Below the pieces are notes generated by a model. That model did no database searches. It was not told the DNA's origin and worked only from the letters and a program-made list of their open reading frames with translations. A stretch of DNA of 64,000 bases from Rachycentron canadum (lineage: Eukaryota; Chordata; Actinopteri; Carangiformes; Rachycentridae), in contig CM076648.1 of assembly GCA_038496675.1 (NCBI GenBank), positions 13,396,560 through 13,460,559 of the forward strand, given 5' to 3'. The position numbers were made by a program, and so were the translations under genes. This document shows positions 22,092 to 35,600 of the stretch, in pieces. Position 1 is the first letter of the stretch, and each line of letters begins with the position of its first letter.

Positions 22092-25000
22092 CCTCTAAGC
22101 ATGCATTTAGGAGAGTAATGTGACACCCAGGTCTCGAAAGAGGGGTGAGGTGGGGTAGGGGAGGGCGCTGAAGGTCTGACCCCATCTGGAGATGCAGACT
22201 TTCAGACTCTATAAAGGCCTGGCTGCTAATGGAACATGAATCCAGATGAATAGTTTGTAAGTGTGTATGGACAATAAACCAATTAACGCCCATCAACCCA
22301 GCAACAACAGCCCAAATCAACTCATCAGACAATCAGAAAAGGTGGTTAACCAAAGTGCGACGTCAAAATACATTCCTGAATCAGTGTAAAGTTTATGGTG
22401 TGACTTGGTTTAGATTTGAGGTGATTAGGCATTTTGACCTCTCACAGCAGGAGGAGCACAGACATTAAGGGGCCTAATTCCTGCTTCCATCCTCCTCTGT
22501 CTCATTTCTCATTCTCTCTCCAATTTTTCACACACAAATATGTTTGGCTTATTAAATAAATCTCAACTTTCTGCATAATATGTCCTGTTACCTTATATAC
22601 ACATCTATGTGGTTCATCACAGAGACATATATTATCTGACAAAGCCTTCGTTTGTTAATATTAATTGTTATTTTTACTGTCACAGAGTAGGAGAACTGTT
22701 TGTAGATGTGTAGATGACAGTAAGATGAGAAATTTGGAACATTGTAACATTACATTGTGACTTTCTGTTTAACTACTGTCATCGCAACAAAGTGTTTTTT
22801 ATCAACAATTCTGTCTTGAATAATTTGATCCCACTATGAACTGTGAGCTTGTTTTGCAAGGCTAGGAAAGCAATGCAGAGGCATCCTTTTCTTTCTTCCC
22901 TGTTTGCTTGTGTGTGTGCACCTGTATATAATAAACTGTATGCTGTATTTATTCTGAATGGGATTGGTCACCAAATATGTCCCTCTTTATATATAGTCAT
23001 GTTTATATACCTCCTCTACCTGCCAACTGTCTTATGCATCTGTGTGTTACGTGGACATATTAACAGTGCATCTGGAAAGCATATAACCATTAAGGCCTGA
23101 AAGTTGGGGCAGCTCCACCCTCCTAATCTCTGGCTGGCTCAAACAGTAGTAGTACACCAATCCCACATCCTACGGACATGCTGTAAAATTATAATATTGA
23201 AACAAATCTCAGCTTGTTCATTAGACATGCTCAAATAATTGAGTTAACATAATCCAAAAAATCTACCATTACAGTAGACAGAAGGATCTTCCCTCAAGAG
23301 ATCAGATGGATAATTAGCATAGTTTTATAATTTGTTTCCTTTATTCATTCTATTTTGCTTTATTTCCACAAGGGCCTGTGTGTGTTGTACATATGCATTC
23401 ATCAGGCACAGCTCCATCTGTTTGTAGGAAGAATGGAGAGGCCCTCACTGGACCCCTGAGAGGTTTAAAGTATGCCGGTCTCCTGCAGTCTCCCAGCAAG
23501 CAGACTGAAAACTCCACTCTGCTCTGGCAGGCCAGTTTAATTCAGCCTGGGCCTCGTGAGGAGGTGAACTAGTTGGACCGCAGCCAAATAAATGGTTCAA
23601 ACTAAAAGCCATGAGCCATCTGAAGACATCACCCTCAGCCTCCTCATGCCTTAGCCTCTCGCTGCCAGTCGTCCTCAGTCGTCTCTCAGTACTGTTCAAG
23701 ACGTGTTTGCAAAAAGAAGCTTTTTATTCCTGTGACAGGGTGAGATGGGGGTGGGAGGGGCAGGGTAAGGGGGGCTGGTAGGGGCATAAAGGGCTCATCC
23801 TTGTGGGGGACATGACCACCAATCTGCCACCTTCACAGAGCAGTTTCCTCTAAGCTGAGTCATCCACCCTCCCCAACCATCCACCCTCTTTCCTTTATTG
23901 CTTGAAGCTTCCAGCGAGAGTCATCGCTGGCGGTGTAGCCCCTCTGCCGGCTGTGCTTCTGATTTACTGATTGATTTTACATTAATGACCAGCCCCTCCT
24001 CCCAACTCCACACACACACACACACTTGTACCTATTGTCGGGCCTCTCCTGTGGCTTTAAAGATAAAGCAGTGACAAGCTGAGCCTGGAAGCTGAAGTTT
24101 TGATAACACGAGTGAAACAGAGGAGGCAGAATGCAAATGTGCATGAGTGGTTCATTATCACTCTGTTTTTTGAATTGGTATTTTTAGGCACTTTTTATTG
24201 TAAAATAGATTTCTAAAGTAAATCTAATCTCATCTACAGAGCAGTGGAAGCATAAATGCAAAAGTAGTTCACAATTTGTTGAATATATATTTATATTATA
24301 CTAGAAGAATGATCTCTTCAGATCTTCACTCATTATATCTCATAATTAAGGGATACATTTAGCAAGAGCACACAGTTAAAATAATGAAAATGTTTAATTT
24401 GTTTCTACAGGAAGTCCAACAGCCTCAGTGTTATTACTTAAGCGTTGTACAGAGACAGATCTGGTAGGTTTAAAACCATACAACACAGGTAACAGTTCCA
24501 GAGGCATAGATGTGAACTATTCTACCACTGATGACTTTATCTACAGTATTCAACTGAGCTTGGGCTTTTTTTCTCTCTGAGTTAAGTTAGTCAGTTGCAT
24601 CTCTAACTTTACAAACAGGAAAACTGTCTGGTTTGGACAAATAAACCTGGCACTGCTACATGATAATCTTTAGAGCCAGTGGGTTGGTGGATGGACACAT
24701 GATAATCTGTAAGAGGCAGTGGACGAAATCTTCATTTAGGAAATGGCCAGAATACTTCTTGGCAACCTGCTCTATCCTTCTCAGACAGACAGAGACGGAG
24801 GGTGTGTGTGTGTGTGTGAGAATGTGACACAGATAGCTGTATGAGGAGAGACGGGGGATGTTTTGGGGGGTTAGGAGGCTGGATAGAGTCTTAAAAGAAA
24901 AAGATCTTCTGAGGGCAAATTTCCATTCTGCCAGTCTGAGAAAAAAAAAGAAACAAATGAAAATCTTGACTCTGCCCAATAGTTAGATCACAATGACCTT

Positions 25001-25351
25001 CACAACGTAACTCTCTCTCATCAGGGTTCCCTGATGTCCACTCAGGGAGGTCAACAACTGAGAGAGATACTGAGAAACAACATATCACTTGATAACTAAC
25101 ATTGCTAGTTTCTTACAACTAACTACGTCAAACACAAGGGTGAGCAGTCAGGAATTGGTTACCGAACAGGTTTGCAAAATGAACTTGGAGCAACAGTCGA
25201 CGTTGACCAAGGAATGGCAAAACGTGGAACAGCGCCCCCTAGTGTTGTTTTAATTAATGTCACCCGCTCCAAACAAAAGTAAGCTCGATTCTGCCAGGGG
25301 GCAAGTCACATTAAGGGCCTCTGTAGAAGCTCACATGCTTGTCAGCTAACA

Positions 25352-25357
25352 TTTATT
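25352..25357 (-). terminator. candidate polyadenylation signal for nae1
   Basis: TTTATT on the plus strand reads AATAAA on the minus strand, about 790 bases after the nae1 stop. I saw no nearer canonical signal. A variant signal closer to the stop is possible. Confidence 0.3.
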
Positions 25358-26144
25358 CTGGCTAAACAACTGTGTAATCCTTGTTTCAACTTTTAAATAA
25401 GTGAGCAAATCACAGTCACTTAACTCTATGTGTTTATCAGTGTGTATCCAAACAGTAGTGAAACTGTGCCAGCCCAACTGTTGGCAGATACACTGGGGAC
25501 AATCATTGCTGCACACTGTAAAAGATGTGTGTTGAGTATCATTAACCTTCATATAAAAGCAAACACATTCAGAGGAAGTGTTGAACGTTTTTATAGCAAT
25601 GGTACAGGAGTTAAAACATGTTCATTTTTTTTTTTTTTTTTTTAACCAAAAGTTTCCCACCTTGTTCCAATACAATACAATACAATAAGAGACAGTTGTG
25701 ATTAAAGTTGACAAAGTGCTGCTACATTGCATCATCCATACATGTGGGGTTTCACAAATGGGGAAGTACACATAAAGGCTTTCAATTTGATAAGTTTCCA
25801 TTTCCAGTCCACTAAAAACCCCCCAAAAAATGGTGAAAAATCCTCTGTGGGTGTTACCCTGATTGATTTCCCTTCATGAACTTCATGAACTGAGAAGATG
25901 GCAAGGTGTCATTTTCAAAGACAGACGTGACCTTTGATCTCCATGAAAAATATTTTAAGGTGTAAGTGCACACATTTATGAAGCAATCCCATTCAAATGT
26001 GATAAAAATGCTTTCTTCTTTCACCCCTCTGTCAATACCTGACCTGGAATTTTTTATAGCCAATTGGTTCAGTATATGTATCTTTCATTCTTGTCTTATT
26101 TTCTCTGCGGTTTCTGTAAGAAAACTCAGGATCAGTAATTGAAT

Positions 26145-29100
26145 TCACAAATTTAAGGTGGCAGACGTCTGTGACATTGCGTTGTAAATGAAAGTGTTGC
26201 TAAAGGGCACAAACTGGTGGCTGATGATCTTGATGGCCTCTTGAGCAGCTGATCCTAAACAAATATATTGACAAAAGTTAGTGGACATGTTTAATTTATT
26301 AGCTCTCTTTTAGTAAGATTAGATTCAGAGTTATTGAGGAAGGCTAAAAACTTTACCTCCCAAAAATGCTGCTACTGTGTGTGGCTCTGCTGCACCATAT
26401 CGACAACTGCATGGTGAAAAAATAATTAATTATTTGGCTAACAACAAATAATTCTAATAGCAAATTGCATGAACAGCAGTGACAATGTCTTACAACTCAT
26501 GGATGTAGTCGTCTTTGATATTGATGTTGAGGCTGTACTCCTGCAGTAGACTGTTTACACAGAGCTTCAGTTTGCTGATGTCTTCCTCAACCTGGTAATT
26601 GTAAACTCCTGATAAGAGGACATGGGGAAATAAGATCTCTTGATATATATGCCATCTTTCACCATTTCGACAGAGCTCTTGTGATGATGACTTTATAGAT
26701 ATTGATGAGGGTTGAATTGCAGCTCAACAAATATCATTTAATATCACCTAACATGGGATATGAATATTACAAATGTATGAATGTTGGCCGTACCTGGGTA
26801 GCGGGAGTGTTGTTGATAGAAGCGATCGACAGCGCGTAGCATGAGGTAGAAGACCATCTCGCTATCTGGACTGTCCATGCATGATGCTGAAAGGACAGAG
26901 ATATTGTGAATGCGCTTTACCGCTCAGCAAAACAGAGAACAGCAGTAGAGTTAGCTCAAACACAAGAAGTGAGAGCAACACCGGACGGTCAGAAAGGATG
27001 TTTATTTCCAACTTACTGATTTCATCTTTATTTACTGAATCCACACTATATTCGTCAGCCAGAGATCTGCAGTGCACCACCCTCAGAAAGTATGCATTCT
27101 TACCTAGACCACAAAATAAATGAATACAGTTAGCAACAAAGCTATTGCAAGTGCTGCGACCGCCACTAAGGTAACAGATTATGCTTCAGTTGTATGCAGA
27201 CTGAGTCCTGGAGTCCAAAAGGAACATAGAGCATTACACGAGGAATAGACACTTTAGAAAGAAAAACTTTCAAGAGTTGCTAAGTTAGTCACAATATTTA
27301 ACTGATGACTATATGGCATAAAGCAGTTTAGATTTGAACATTATATCAACATGTGTAAATGCAGATCAGATCCACATTGCATTAATTTATATTGATATTA
27401 CACTAATCGCCATGTTTTATGAAAGTCTGCATCATTTCAATTAGACATTACAGCCAATTCTCTTGCAGCACACAAATTCTTAACATATTTATAGACCTGT
27501 AACATAATGAAACTGCAATTCCACATCTCTAAAAGTATACAACTCTTCATTTAATATGTGGTGTGGATTTGTGGTCCTGCAAAGATATCCACTGAATAAG
27601 AAAATTAAATGTGTAGGTTACTTACAGAACAGTTTGATGTCCTTCTCAGAGATGCTTTCTGGTGGCTTGTGAAAAGAAAAATCCTTTTTCATTAAAATGC
27701 ATTTCATATAAAAAAACTTTCATTCAGTCAGTATGTCAGGGAAAGGTCTATTAATGCTGTTAGAATTTAATACTAATGTAGCTGCAATCCACAATGAGGA
27801 CACAAAGGAAAAACAATGATTTCCTTCTGAAATAAAATCAGCTTTTTGCACAGTTAGACTTGCCTGGATTAAGTTGGAGCACACATGTGATATAGACAGC
27901 TAATTCATCGGCCTTACCAGGCTTTTATTTTGAACAAATTAGAAATGCAAACCCCTTTATGACAAACCTGGAGCTGGACTTTTATTCAGTGAGGATGCAG
28001 GTTTAGCACATACCTTCCCAACAGACTGTAATAGACATTCTACATGCTTAGATACAGCTGCAGCATCCTGCATGGCCTTTTCCCTGTAACTGCAATGAAA
28101 CAAACAAAAACAAAACAAATGAACAGCAACACACCTACAAAGCCACATTATTAAATCTTGCACTGTTTGGAAGAGCAGTATATAAAGAAATGTACCTTTT
28201 GAGCACAGGGGACGTTTCAAGTACTTTTCCATTGTTCTTGTGTCGTCTACAATTGTATATACATATATAGCACTCACATATTCCACACTTACACATTTTG
28301 AAGGTTGATAAACTTCTGAGAGTCTGCGATCATATCTGGGATAGTTCCCCGTACAGGTAGGCTTCCATTGCCTTCATTGTGAACGAACTCCTTGACAGCT
28401 CTCAGCATCACCCAGAAGGCTGTGGACTGATGAGCACAAACAAACAGAATAAACACCACAAAAAGCAATAATCCCAAAAACTCTGCGTATTTCTGATAGA
28501 ATTTAAAAAAACAAAAAAAAAAACAAAACAAAACCTGTGACGTGATGTTGTTACACTGCTCACTATTGAAGAGGTCTTCAACAATACCAGGAACCTGCAG
28601 ACACAAGAGGAATCTCAGTGGATTTAACTGTTGATTATGAGACTATAGAAAATGAACTGATAAACTGAAATGTGAGAAATGTCGCATGAGGCACAAGATA
28701 ACACTTAAGGACCAAGAGCATCTTAAGTCTGGCACCTTGGTTGGGTTTAAAGCAGTATTGACATTCTTAATAGCTTCCTCAAAGTTTTCTTCATCCTCTG
28801 GGACACCATTCTCATTCTTCAGGATCCCTGAAGGAACATATAATAAAAATAAATCTCAGTTAAGTTTGAGTTACACAGCCAAGTCAGTGAACCTTTAGGC
28901 AACTGCAATCAAGAGGTCCACAGATACCTTCCCGAATAAACTGTCTGAAGGCCTCTTTCTCCTTGTAATTTTTCGGTGGCTGACCGTTGTGCTACACAGA
29001 CAAGAGCAGAAAGAAAGAAAAGTTATTGTACAGCAACACTAATAAAAACACTGTAGAATGAATATCAGCGATGGAGTCTTTGTCAAATACTCCACATAAA

Positions 29101-31486
29101 ATGTACTGTACCTCACTAAGCCATTTCTCCAGGTATTTAGCAACAATGATAATCCATGGTGTATGACTGTGATCCTACAGGTTAAATGAAAAAAATTGAA
29201 CAATATGAGTTGGGTAAAAGTGGCATGGTAAGAGCTGACTAATGTGCATGCACACGTGTGCTGACATCAAACTACACACCTTCTTGTCCATGCTATCAAG
29301 GTCATAGGACTGAATATGGTTCTTGATCTCGCCAAAAGGCTGGTCTAATCTCAGGTCCTCCAAGGCATTGTCTGGGTGAGATTCAATCACTGAGGAGAGA
29401 AGTAGTAAAATGTCAATATATAATCAAAAACTCAAATTATACCTAGAAACTTTGAGCCACAATGCTCATAAAAAAGGGTGAATACAGACAGATGAGATGT
29501 CAATAATCTCATGTAAATGACTATAGATATAACATTTCATTTATCACAGTGCTGCATTAGCATGTCATGGGTTCATGCTTCTCTCTGAACGTAAATATTA
29601 CACCTGCAAAAATATAGTAGTGATAAAAGTTTTTATACAGTATTGTAAAATATCATATAAAGAGTAGAGTTTAAGATAAATGCTGGGAATCTTACCCGTG
29701 TGTTCCCGCACCACTAGTCTCATGTAGCCGATGAGGCCGTAGGTTTTACAGACTAGGAAAGGTACCGAGGCACTCCACAGAACTGAGGCAAGCCGCAAAC
29801 ATGTGCTGTTGAATTTATATTTAATTTATAAGATAAGGAATAGGTAACAAATCAAATCAAAAACAGGTTTTACAAAAGATGTTAACAATTTCTAAAAAAT
29901 GTCTCTCAATCAGAATGACTGAACAGCAACATGTTCTGTAAACTTGGGTTGGATCAGAAACAAAATTCCACTTGAGAAAACTATAAGCTCATAGACAATT
30001 TCTTTATAACTCTTCTTGTTACAGTAAAAGTTGATAATAAAATGAATATATCTCATACCTTTCTGGCAAATGGACACCAATGACTACGGTAAACCTGTGG
30101 AAAAACTCTGAATCATTGTCCAGAAGTTTGTCTGGACTCTGCAGGAGTAATAGTAAACACAAGAGAACATACTGATTATTACATCTGCATATTTTCACAG
30201 CCAATTTTGTGTAAATATACCAGTTCTTATGTTATAAAAAACTTTATATTGTTATCATTGTAATGTATATGGATCAGGTCTTACATCTCGTTTACCTTGT
30301 AAAGCACTATCCGCCTTTTAAATGAGTTTTAGTGTAACGTAAATATCATCATTGTTATGATGATATAATCTAATATAATCTGTGGCACCATGTCAAAACC
30401 TAAACAATACCAACCTCCTCAACAAAGTTTCCAGAGACATCACTGTTAAGTTCTTGTAGCAGCTCAGTGGCAGCCTGTGCTCTGTTCTGCAACATAAAAG
30501 CTGAGGTCAGGGCTCAGAAAAATGCAGATACATCACACTTTTATTCCTATAAAGAATAATAACTTCATGGTGAGGAAGAAATGCAGAGTTGGTGAAAAAA
30601 TAAATATAGCATCAATGTCATAAATATGTGGATTTACTTATTTCAGCAAAACATACCTTTCCAATACTGTTGTTGCTAAGGAAAAAGCTGTAAGACGAGA
30701 TCAGGAGGTCCATGAATAGACAAGTATAACTAACACATATCATTAAGTGTAACTCAAATTTTAAAGAAACACTAGTCTCTTACTTGTTTCCAACATCTTC
30801 CCCAGTAACTGTGTGTCCATCGACTATGGTGAATGCTCCAATACCTGACAGAGAGATCAACTGATTCAGTTAGTAAGATGCCTTCATCAGCACCTGCAGC
30901 ATTGTCACCACCAGAGCCAACATCTGTGTACCTGGAAGTACCAGGTTCTTCAGTATCTCTGTCCCAGTTGCTGTGGCGTTGATGAGACAAACATGTGCAT
31001 TCTCCAGTGTTTCCTGACCATGGTCACCCCACAGCCTGAAAGCATACAGCGAATAACATCTGTGTTTCCATCTGGTGATAAAAGTCGTCCCGCTAACCGC
31101 CGCTAAAACACAGGGAGCCTCTCGCTAGCTATTTAGTATGACAGCTTCAAATGCAGTCAACGCATTTCAAATTATAGCTGCTGTTAGACAAGCTGGCATG
31201 TTTGTGGGTAAACAAACACCAAACAGAAAAGCAGCGCATCCATTAACCATCTCAAAGTTTATGTGTTAGCTGTACAACACAAGCGGCAAGCTAACGCTAG
31301 CTAACGTTAGCATTCATGCTTCGCCAATGTCTCTGCTGTGACCCGCTGACATGAAACATGAAACACAGCATTCAGCTCAAATGGTTAAAAAAAAGAAAAG
31401 GGTCACGGACAAAGCTGTGGTTTTGGTAACACACACCTGAGCTGCCTGTCGTATTTCTGCTCTTTGGAGGCTTTGGTCGCTGCCAT
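26145..31486 (-). CDS. nae1: NEDD8-activating enzyme E1 regulatory subunit (NAE1/APPBP1), complete, 20 exons, 533 aa
   Basis: NAE1 pairs with UBA3 to adenylate NEDD8 and pass it to UBC12 for cullin neddylation. Coding exons: 31486-31437, 31035-30932, 30844-30784, 30687-30657, 30486-30415, 30138-30059, 29805-29696, 29389-29280, 29174-29112, 28991-28928, 28827-28736, 28594-28535, 28426-28293, 28089-28014, 27665-27626, 27103-27017, 26886-26794, 26608-26494, 26406-26357, 26254-26145. All joins are GT-AG and keep frame, summing to 1602 nt. The protein starts MAATKASKEQKYDRQLRLWG and shows E1-like motifs NATATGTEILKNLVLPGIG, PVRGTIPDMIADS, HTPWIIIVAKYL and CRYGAAEPHTVAAFLGG. Human NAE1 is 534 aa. 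As expected for this half of the heterodimer, no catalytic-cysteine domain was recognised (that is in UBA3). The start has a strong Kozak context (ACCATGG). No disruption seen. It is divergent from ca7. Confidence 0.97.
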
Positions 31487-32270
31487 GGTTTATTTCCAAA
31501 GACTGATGCCTATGGACGCATTTTAACTCGCTCAAAAGTAGATTCGACACAAATATGCCGGCGAAAAAAAAAAAAAACTCAGACTCGCACTTTCGACACA
31601 GATCCTGATACCTGAATATTAAAAACTGAATTGTCGTAAGACGTAAGTTTGTTTAGCCTCCTCTTCGTGCAGCGAATATATATTTATATAAACATATTTG
31701 AAATACTTATATCAAAGTTCACAGGTTACCCAGAAGTACATATTTTAATTTTTACTAACTGCAACATCAAAGTTATTCAGCATCAACACGAAATGTAATC
31801 TAAATATAAACATAAAATATATGAAACATGCATTTTATTAATAACACAATGAAATTGGTTACTGGTTATTACTATTGGTTATTTACTTTTCGGTTTTTAT
31901 TTATTTATTTATTTATTTTGATGCAAATATTTTTGTACATTGACTTTTCTACTTTGCCTCCTCAGTACACGCGTATGCACAGAAGGGAAACACATTTGCA
32001 GCGTGTTTCTGTGTTATTATTCTTCTTCTTATTATTATTATTTATCACAGTGTTGTATTCACTGCTTATTTGTGTGTTTTCATTTCATCGTGTCTTGTTT
32101 AAATTGTATTGTATTATATATTATATTATAAAATCTTATGAAAAAAATATGTTAATAAAATATGTTTATTTTGTCTTTTATGGTGTGTCTCAATGAGATT
32201 CACCTGAGTAGAGGTAAAGGAAAGTACAAAGACTCATCCATTATCATTTTACAATAACAATAATAATAAC

Positions 32271-32331
<61 letters not shown>

Positions 32332-32629
32332 TAAAGAAATTAGGTGTATTTGTAATGTAATCGCATTGTAGTCATATCTAATCATTAAATCCGAAAAGGG
32401 CCGACCTAATGCGGTGACACTGGACCAGATTAGTTTTCAAGCCCTGGACAGGTGGACAGTGTGTGGGCGTGGAGAGGCGTGTCAAGAAAGGGATAATGGC
32501 CCTTCCCCTTTGCCCGCTACATAAACTTCATCAATAGCCGCTGATGTCTGTGACCGTCCTCCACGTGCGCAGGAGTGCAGGAGTTCAGCAGCGACACCTC
32601 GGTTACACTCGGATCCGCAAACGGGGACA
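31487..32629. promoter_or_regulatory. 1.1-kb divergent intergenic region between nae1 and ca7
   Basis: The two start codons lie 1143 bases apart, facing away from each other, so this holds the nae1 promoter and 5' untranslated sequence at the left and those of ca7 at the right. The nae1 side has no TATA box close to the ATG, as usual for a housekeeping gene. The ca7 side has ACATAAA at 32519-32525, about 105 bases before the ATG, a possible weak TATA element. The middle is AT-rich with an AAT microsatellite. Confidence 0.6.
32252..32330. repeat. (AAT)n microsatellite
   Basis: About 79 bases of AAT/AAC units inside the nae1-ca7 intergenic region, about 300 bases upstream of the ca7 start codon. 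Confidence 0.97.
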
Positions 32630-35600
32630 ATGACAGGGAACCACTGGGGATATGGAAAAGAGGACGGTAAGATCCGACTGGCACCCCCGGCTCCAGGAGG
32701 AGTGTGTTCTGCTTTCGCGGAGCCAACCAACCCTGTAACACATTCAATGTTTTGCGGGTATTTCGTTGTGCTGGATGCGTTGCGCGTTTTTATCCACAGG
32801 AGGAGCGCGATGAGGAGTTAAAATGGCTGTTAATGCGAGATTAGTCCCGTGCTTAAAGGGATGACTGCTGTAACCTCAACATGACTTTCCACTAGATTTG
32901 CCCTGGGCTCATGAGTGAAAAACATTGCATTGCATCAGGGCTGTGATCAAATACGCGCTCAGTGAGCCCTCCATTGGGGACACCTGTACACCTGCCTATT
33001 CATGCACATAACTCATCAGATAATCATGTGGCAGCAATGCACTAAATCATGAAGATGCAGGTCAGGAGCTCGGTAATATTCACATCAGACATCAGAGTTT
33101 GGGTGGAGGGAGGGGGCTTTGACCACGGCATCATTGTTGGTGCCATTTGGTTCAGTGCTGAACCAAACCAGTGTTTCTGAAGTTTCACTCCATTTGGGTT
33201 TTTACTCAGAATGGTGCAAACAAACACAGGGGCCAGACTCTCTTCTTCTTTTAATCCTGTCAACAGAAATCTGAGGCTGCAGTGGGCACAAACTCATCAA
33301 AACTAAACAGTTGAAGACTTGAACTGTGCTGCCTGAATCCACAAATCCATCCTGTCTCGTGTCAAATACAGGCAGCAGCTGCTGGTGGTGGTGTAGTTGT
33401 GTGGGGAATGTCTTCTTAATGCATGTTGGGCCCCTAAATGCAAATAAATCATTCTGTGCTCTTATACCATAAAGACCTGCGGCTGGTTCAATATCAAAGG
33501 CTGGCCTTCCCCAGTGCTACAATGGTGTTTTATTTACTACGTAGCATCCTTTTAATGTGGCCACTAAGCACAACGGTCTTAAATGAGTTCCACATATTTC
33601 TTTTTCATTCTTGGTATTGTAAATTAATAACTAAAGCTTTCCTCTAGTATAATGAAGTGAGTGAGATCTTGTTGGTTAAAGCTACACAACTGGAGGCGTA
33701 TGTGCTGTGCTGGGTGTGTTTAAACACATATTTCTTACTGTCTGATATGTTAAGGTCCCTCTGTATGGCACAAAAACTACCCTGTTGCCCAGGGGAACCG
33801 GCAGTCACCCATTGACATCATACCTCATCAGGCTTCACATGACTCCGGTCTGGGCCCGATTGTCCTAAACTACGATCAGTGTACCTCCATCAACATCTCC
33901 AACAATGGACACTCTGTAGTTGTAGAGTTTGAGGATTCAGATGACCGTTCAGGTAAGAAAAACACAGTCTTTACTTGTTTACTTGTTACTTCAGTTTTTA
34001 TATTTCAAGTTGACTCTTTATTAATTTTTTTTTTTCTAAAGGCAGCAAGTACCACAGCTTCAAATACACCAACCAGCCAGTTAAAATATATTCTAGTTTT
34101 AGATCTTCACAATCCACTGGGATCACACTTTGGTCTAGATGCAGTGAAAAGAAACAGAGCTGCAATTAAAGAGTCTTGGCAGGGACTATGCTCATTGACT
34201 ATGACACAACCAATGATTGTATTCAAAGATAAACTGCCATGAAAACAGAAGATGTTCAGGGATATTTTTAGCTCTGATGTCTGTCATCAGCCACAAGCAG
34301 TGAAGTCTGAAAAGTCTGAAAGTGCTAAAAGATAACTTTTGAGATACATAGACTTGAAAGTTGGGATTGCCTTGAATTTCAGAAAGTGCAAATCAAGTGC
34401 ATAACTGCCCATAATCAAAGGCTGCAAGTAAACCCCCTGATTATGCTGCAGGAAAGTGCATCCAACAGTTAACTGCATGAGTATCTGTCTGCTGGACAAG
34501 AGATGTAATAACCTTAGGTGTTCTCAGTGGTTATTATGACCCTGTTTGCTTTTATCACTGGGTGGATCCATGTTAACCACCTCATCATTAAGCTCAAAAA
34601 GGTTGGGCTCAGTTACCACAAAGTAAACTAGCAGCTATCACTGAAAATAATTGACAGAAGAGAACTGTAAGGAAAATAATGCACTTCCTCTGCATTTTCC
34701 TATAGTTCAAAAGAGGTTGTGAAACCCTCTTAAAGCTGTTTTATGTTGCATGTAAACATGAATATATTATAAATGACAATGAGTGAAAATAAATAAGGAT
34801 TTGCTAATATGAAAAGTTCCTTTTAAAACATGTGCACACTATTCAACTGATGACAATATATAATGCAATGATATCATATCAATAATCTGGCTGTCTGGAC
34901 TTTAGACCAGTTATAATTGTAAAGTATTTCTTTCCACAGGCAGTCATTGTCTGTGTTACCATGGTCAGGATTTACATTATTATCACTTTAACCGACTGAT
35001 TCAGCACATCAGTTGTATATTAATATATGAATCACCTCATAAACAGTAAATAATTTAGCATGTATAAATACAGCTGCATCTTTTATTTGAAAAGATCACA
35101 TTGTTCGTGTAGTTGTCCTATGTTTACATGGTGAGATGATCGGGATGAGTGCTTTGCTCTTTGTGCCTTTTCCGGTTAACTAGTTGACCTGACCTGGACC
35201 AGTGTGGCCTGTTTGTCAGATGTCGGCAGCATCACAGTGAATGACAATCAGATTAGCCTTTTGTAGAAATCCCAGCAGTGAGGACCACAGGCTCAGGCAG
35301 CAGTCTGCACTATTAATGGACTCATTTTCATTATTGAGACATACATTAAAGTTTAAGTTTAAAGTTTAAGCTTTAGCATAATTTTTATATGGCAGAAGAT
35401 TGGTTATGTGCATCTCAAACTACAGCATGTTCCTTACAGCTCTAAGGATAGTTGTTGGTGAAGCAGTCAGTCTGTCTGTTTTTGCCTGTGTCTCAGTTTT
35501 GAGTGAGAAATTAGATTTTTTATAAAACCCACAGGGTGTTTCCAGGTTGACTCATCCTGTGTGAGTGTGTCCTGCAAGCAAAACCCAGAGAGTAGGGGTG

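Larger units (their letters stand above)
7801..26144. other. 18-kb intergenic region without recognised genes
   Basis: No exon with cognate splice signals and a recognisable protein was found on either strand. Open frames are 60-130 codons, mostly low complexity or repeat-derived. The content I can name is microsatellites and old dispersed repeats, listed separately, plus the probable nae1 3' untranslated region at the right end. Regulatory elements for the flanking genes may exist, but I cannot point to one without cross-species comparison. Confidence 0.5.

Noticed and set aside
31828..32196. 122-codon hydrophobic open frame near the nae1-ca7 region
   Set aside because: Composed of AT-rich low-complexity sequence (TTTA and TTC/TTA runs). 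No signal of a real membrane protein beyond base composition.
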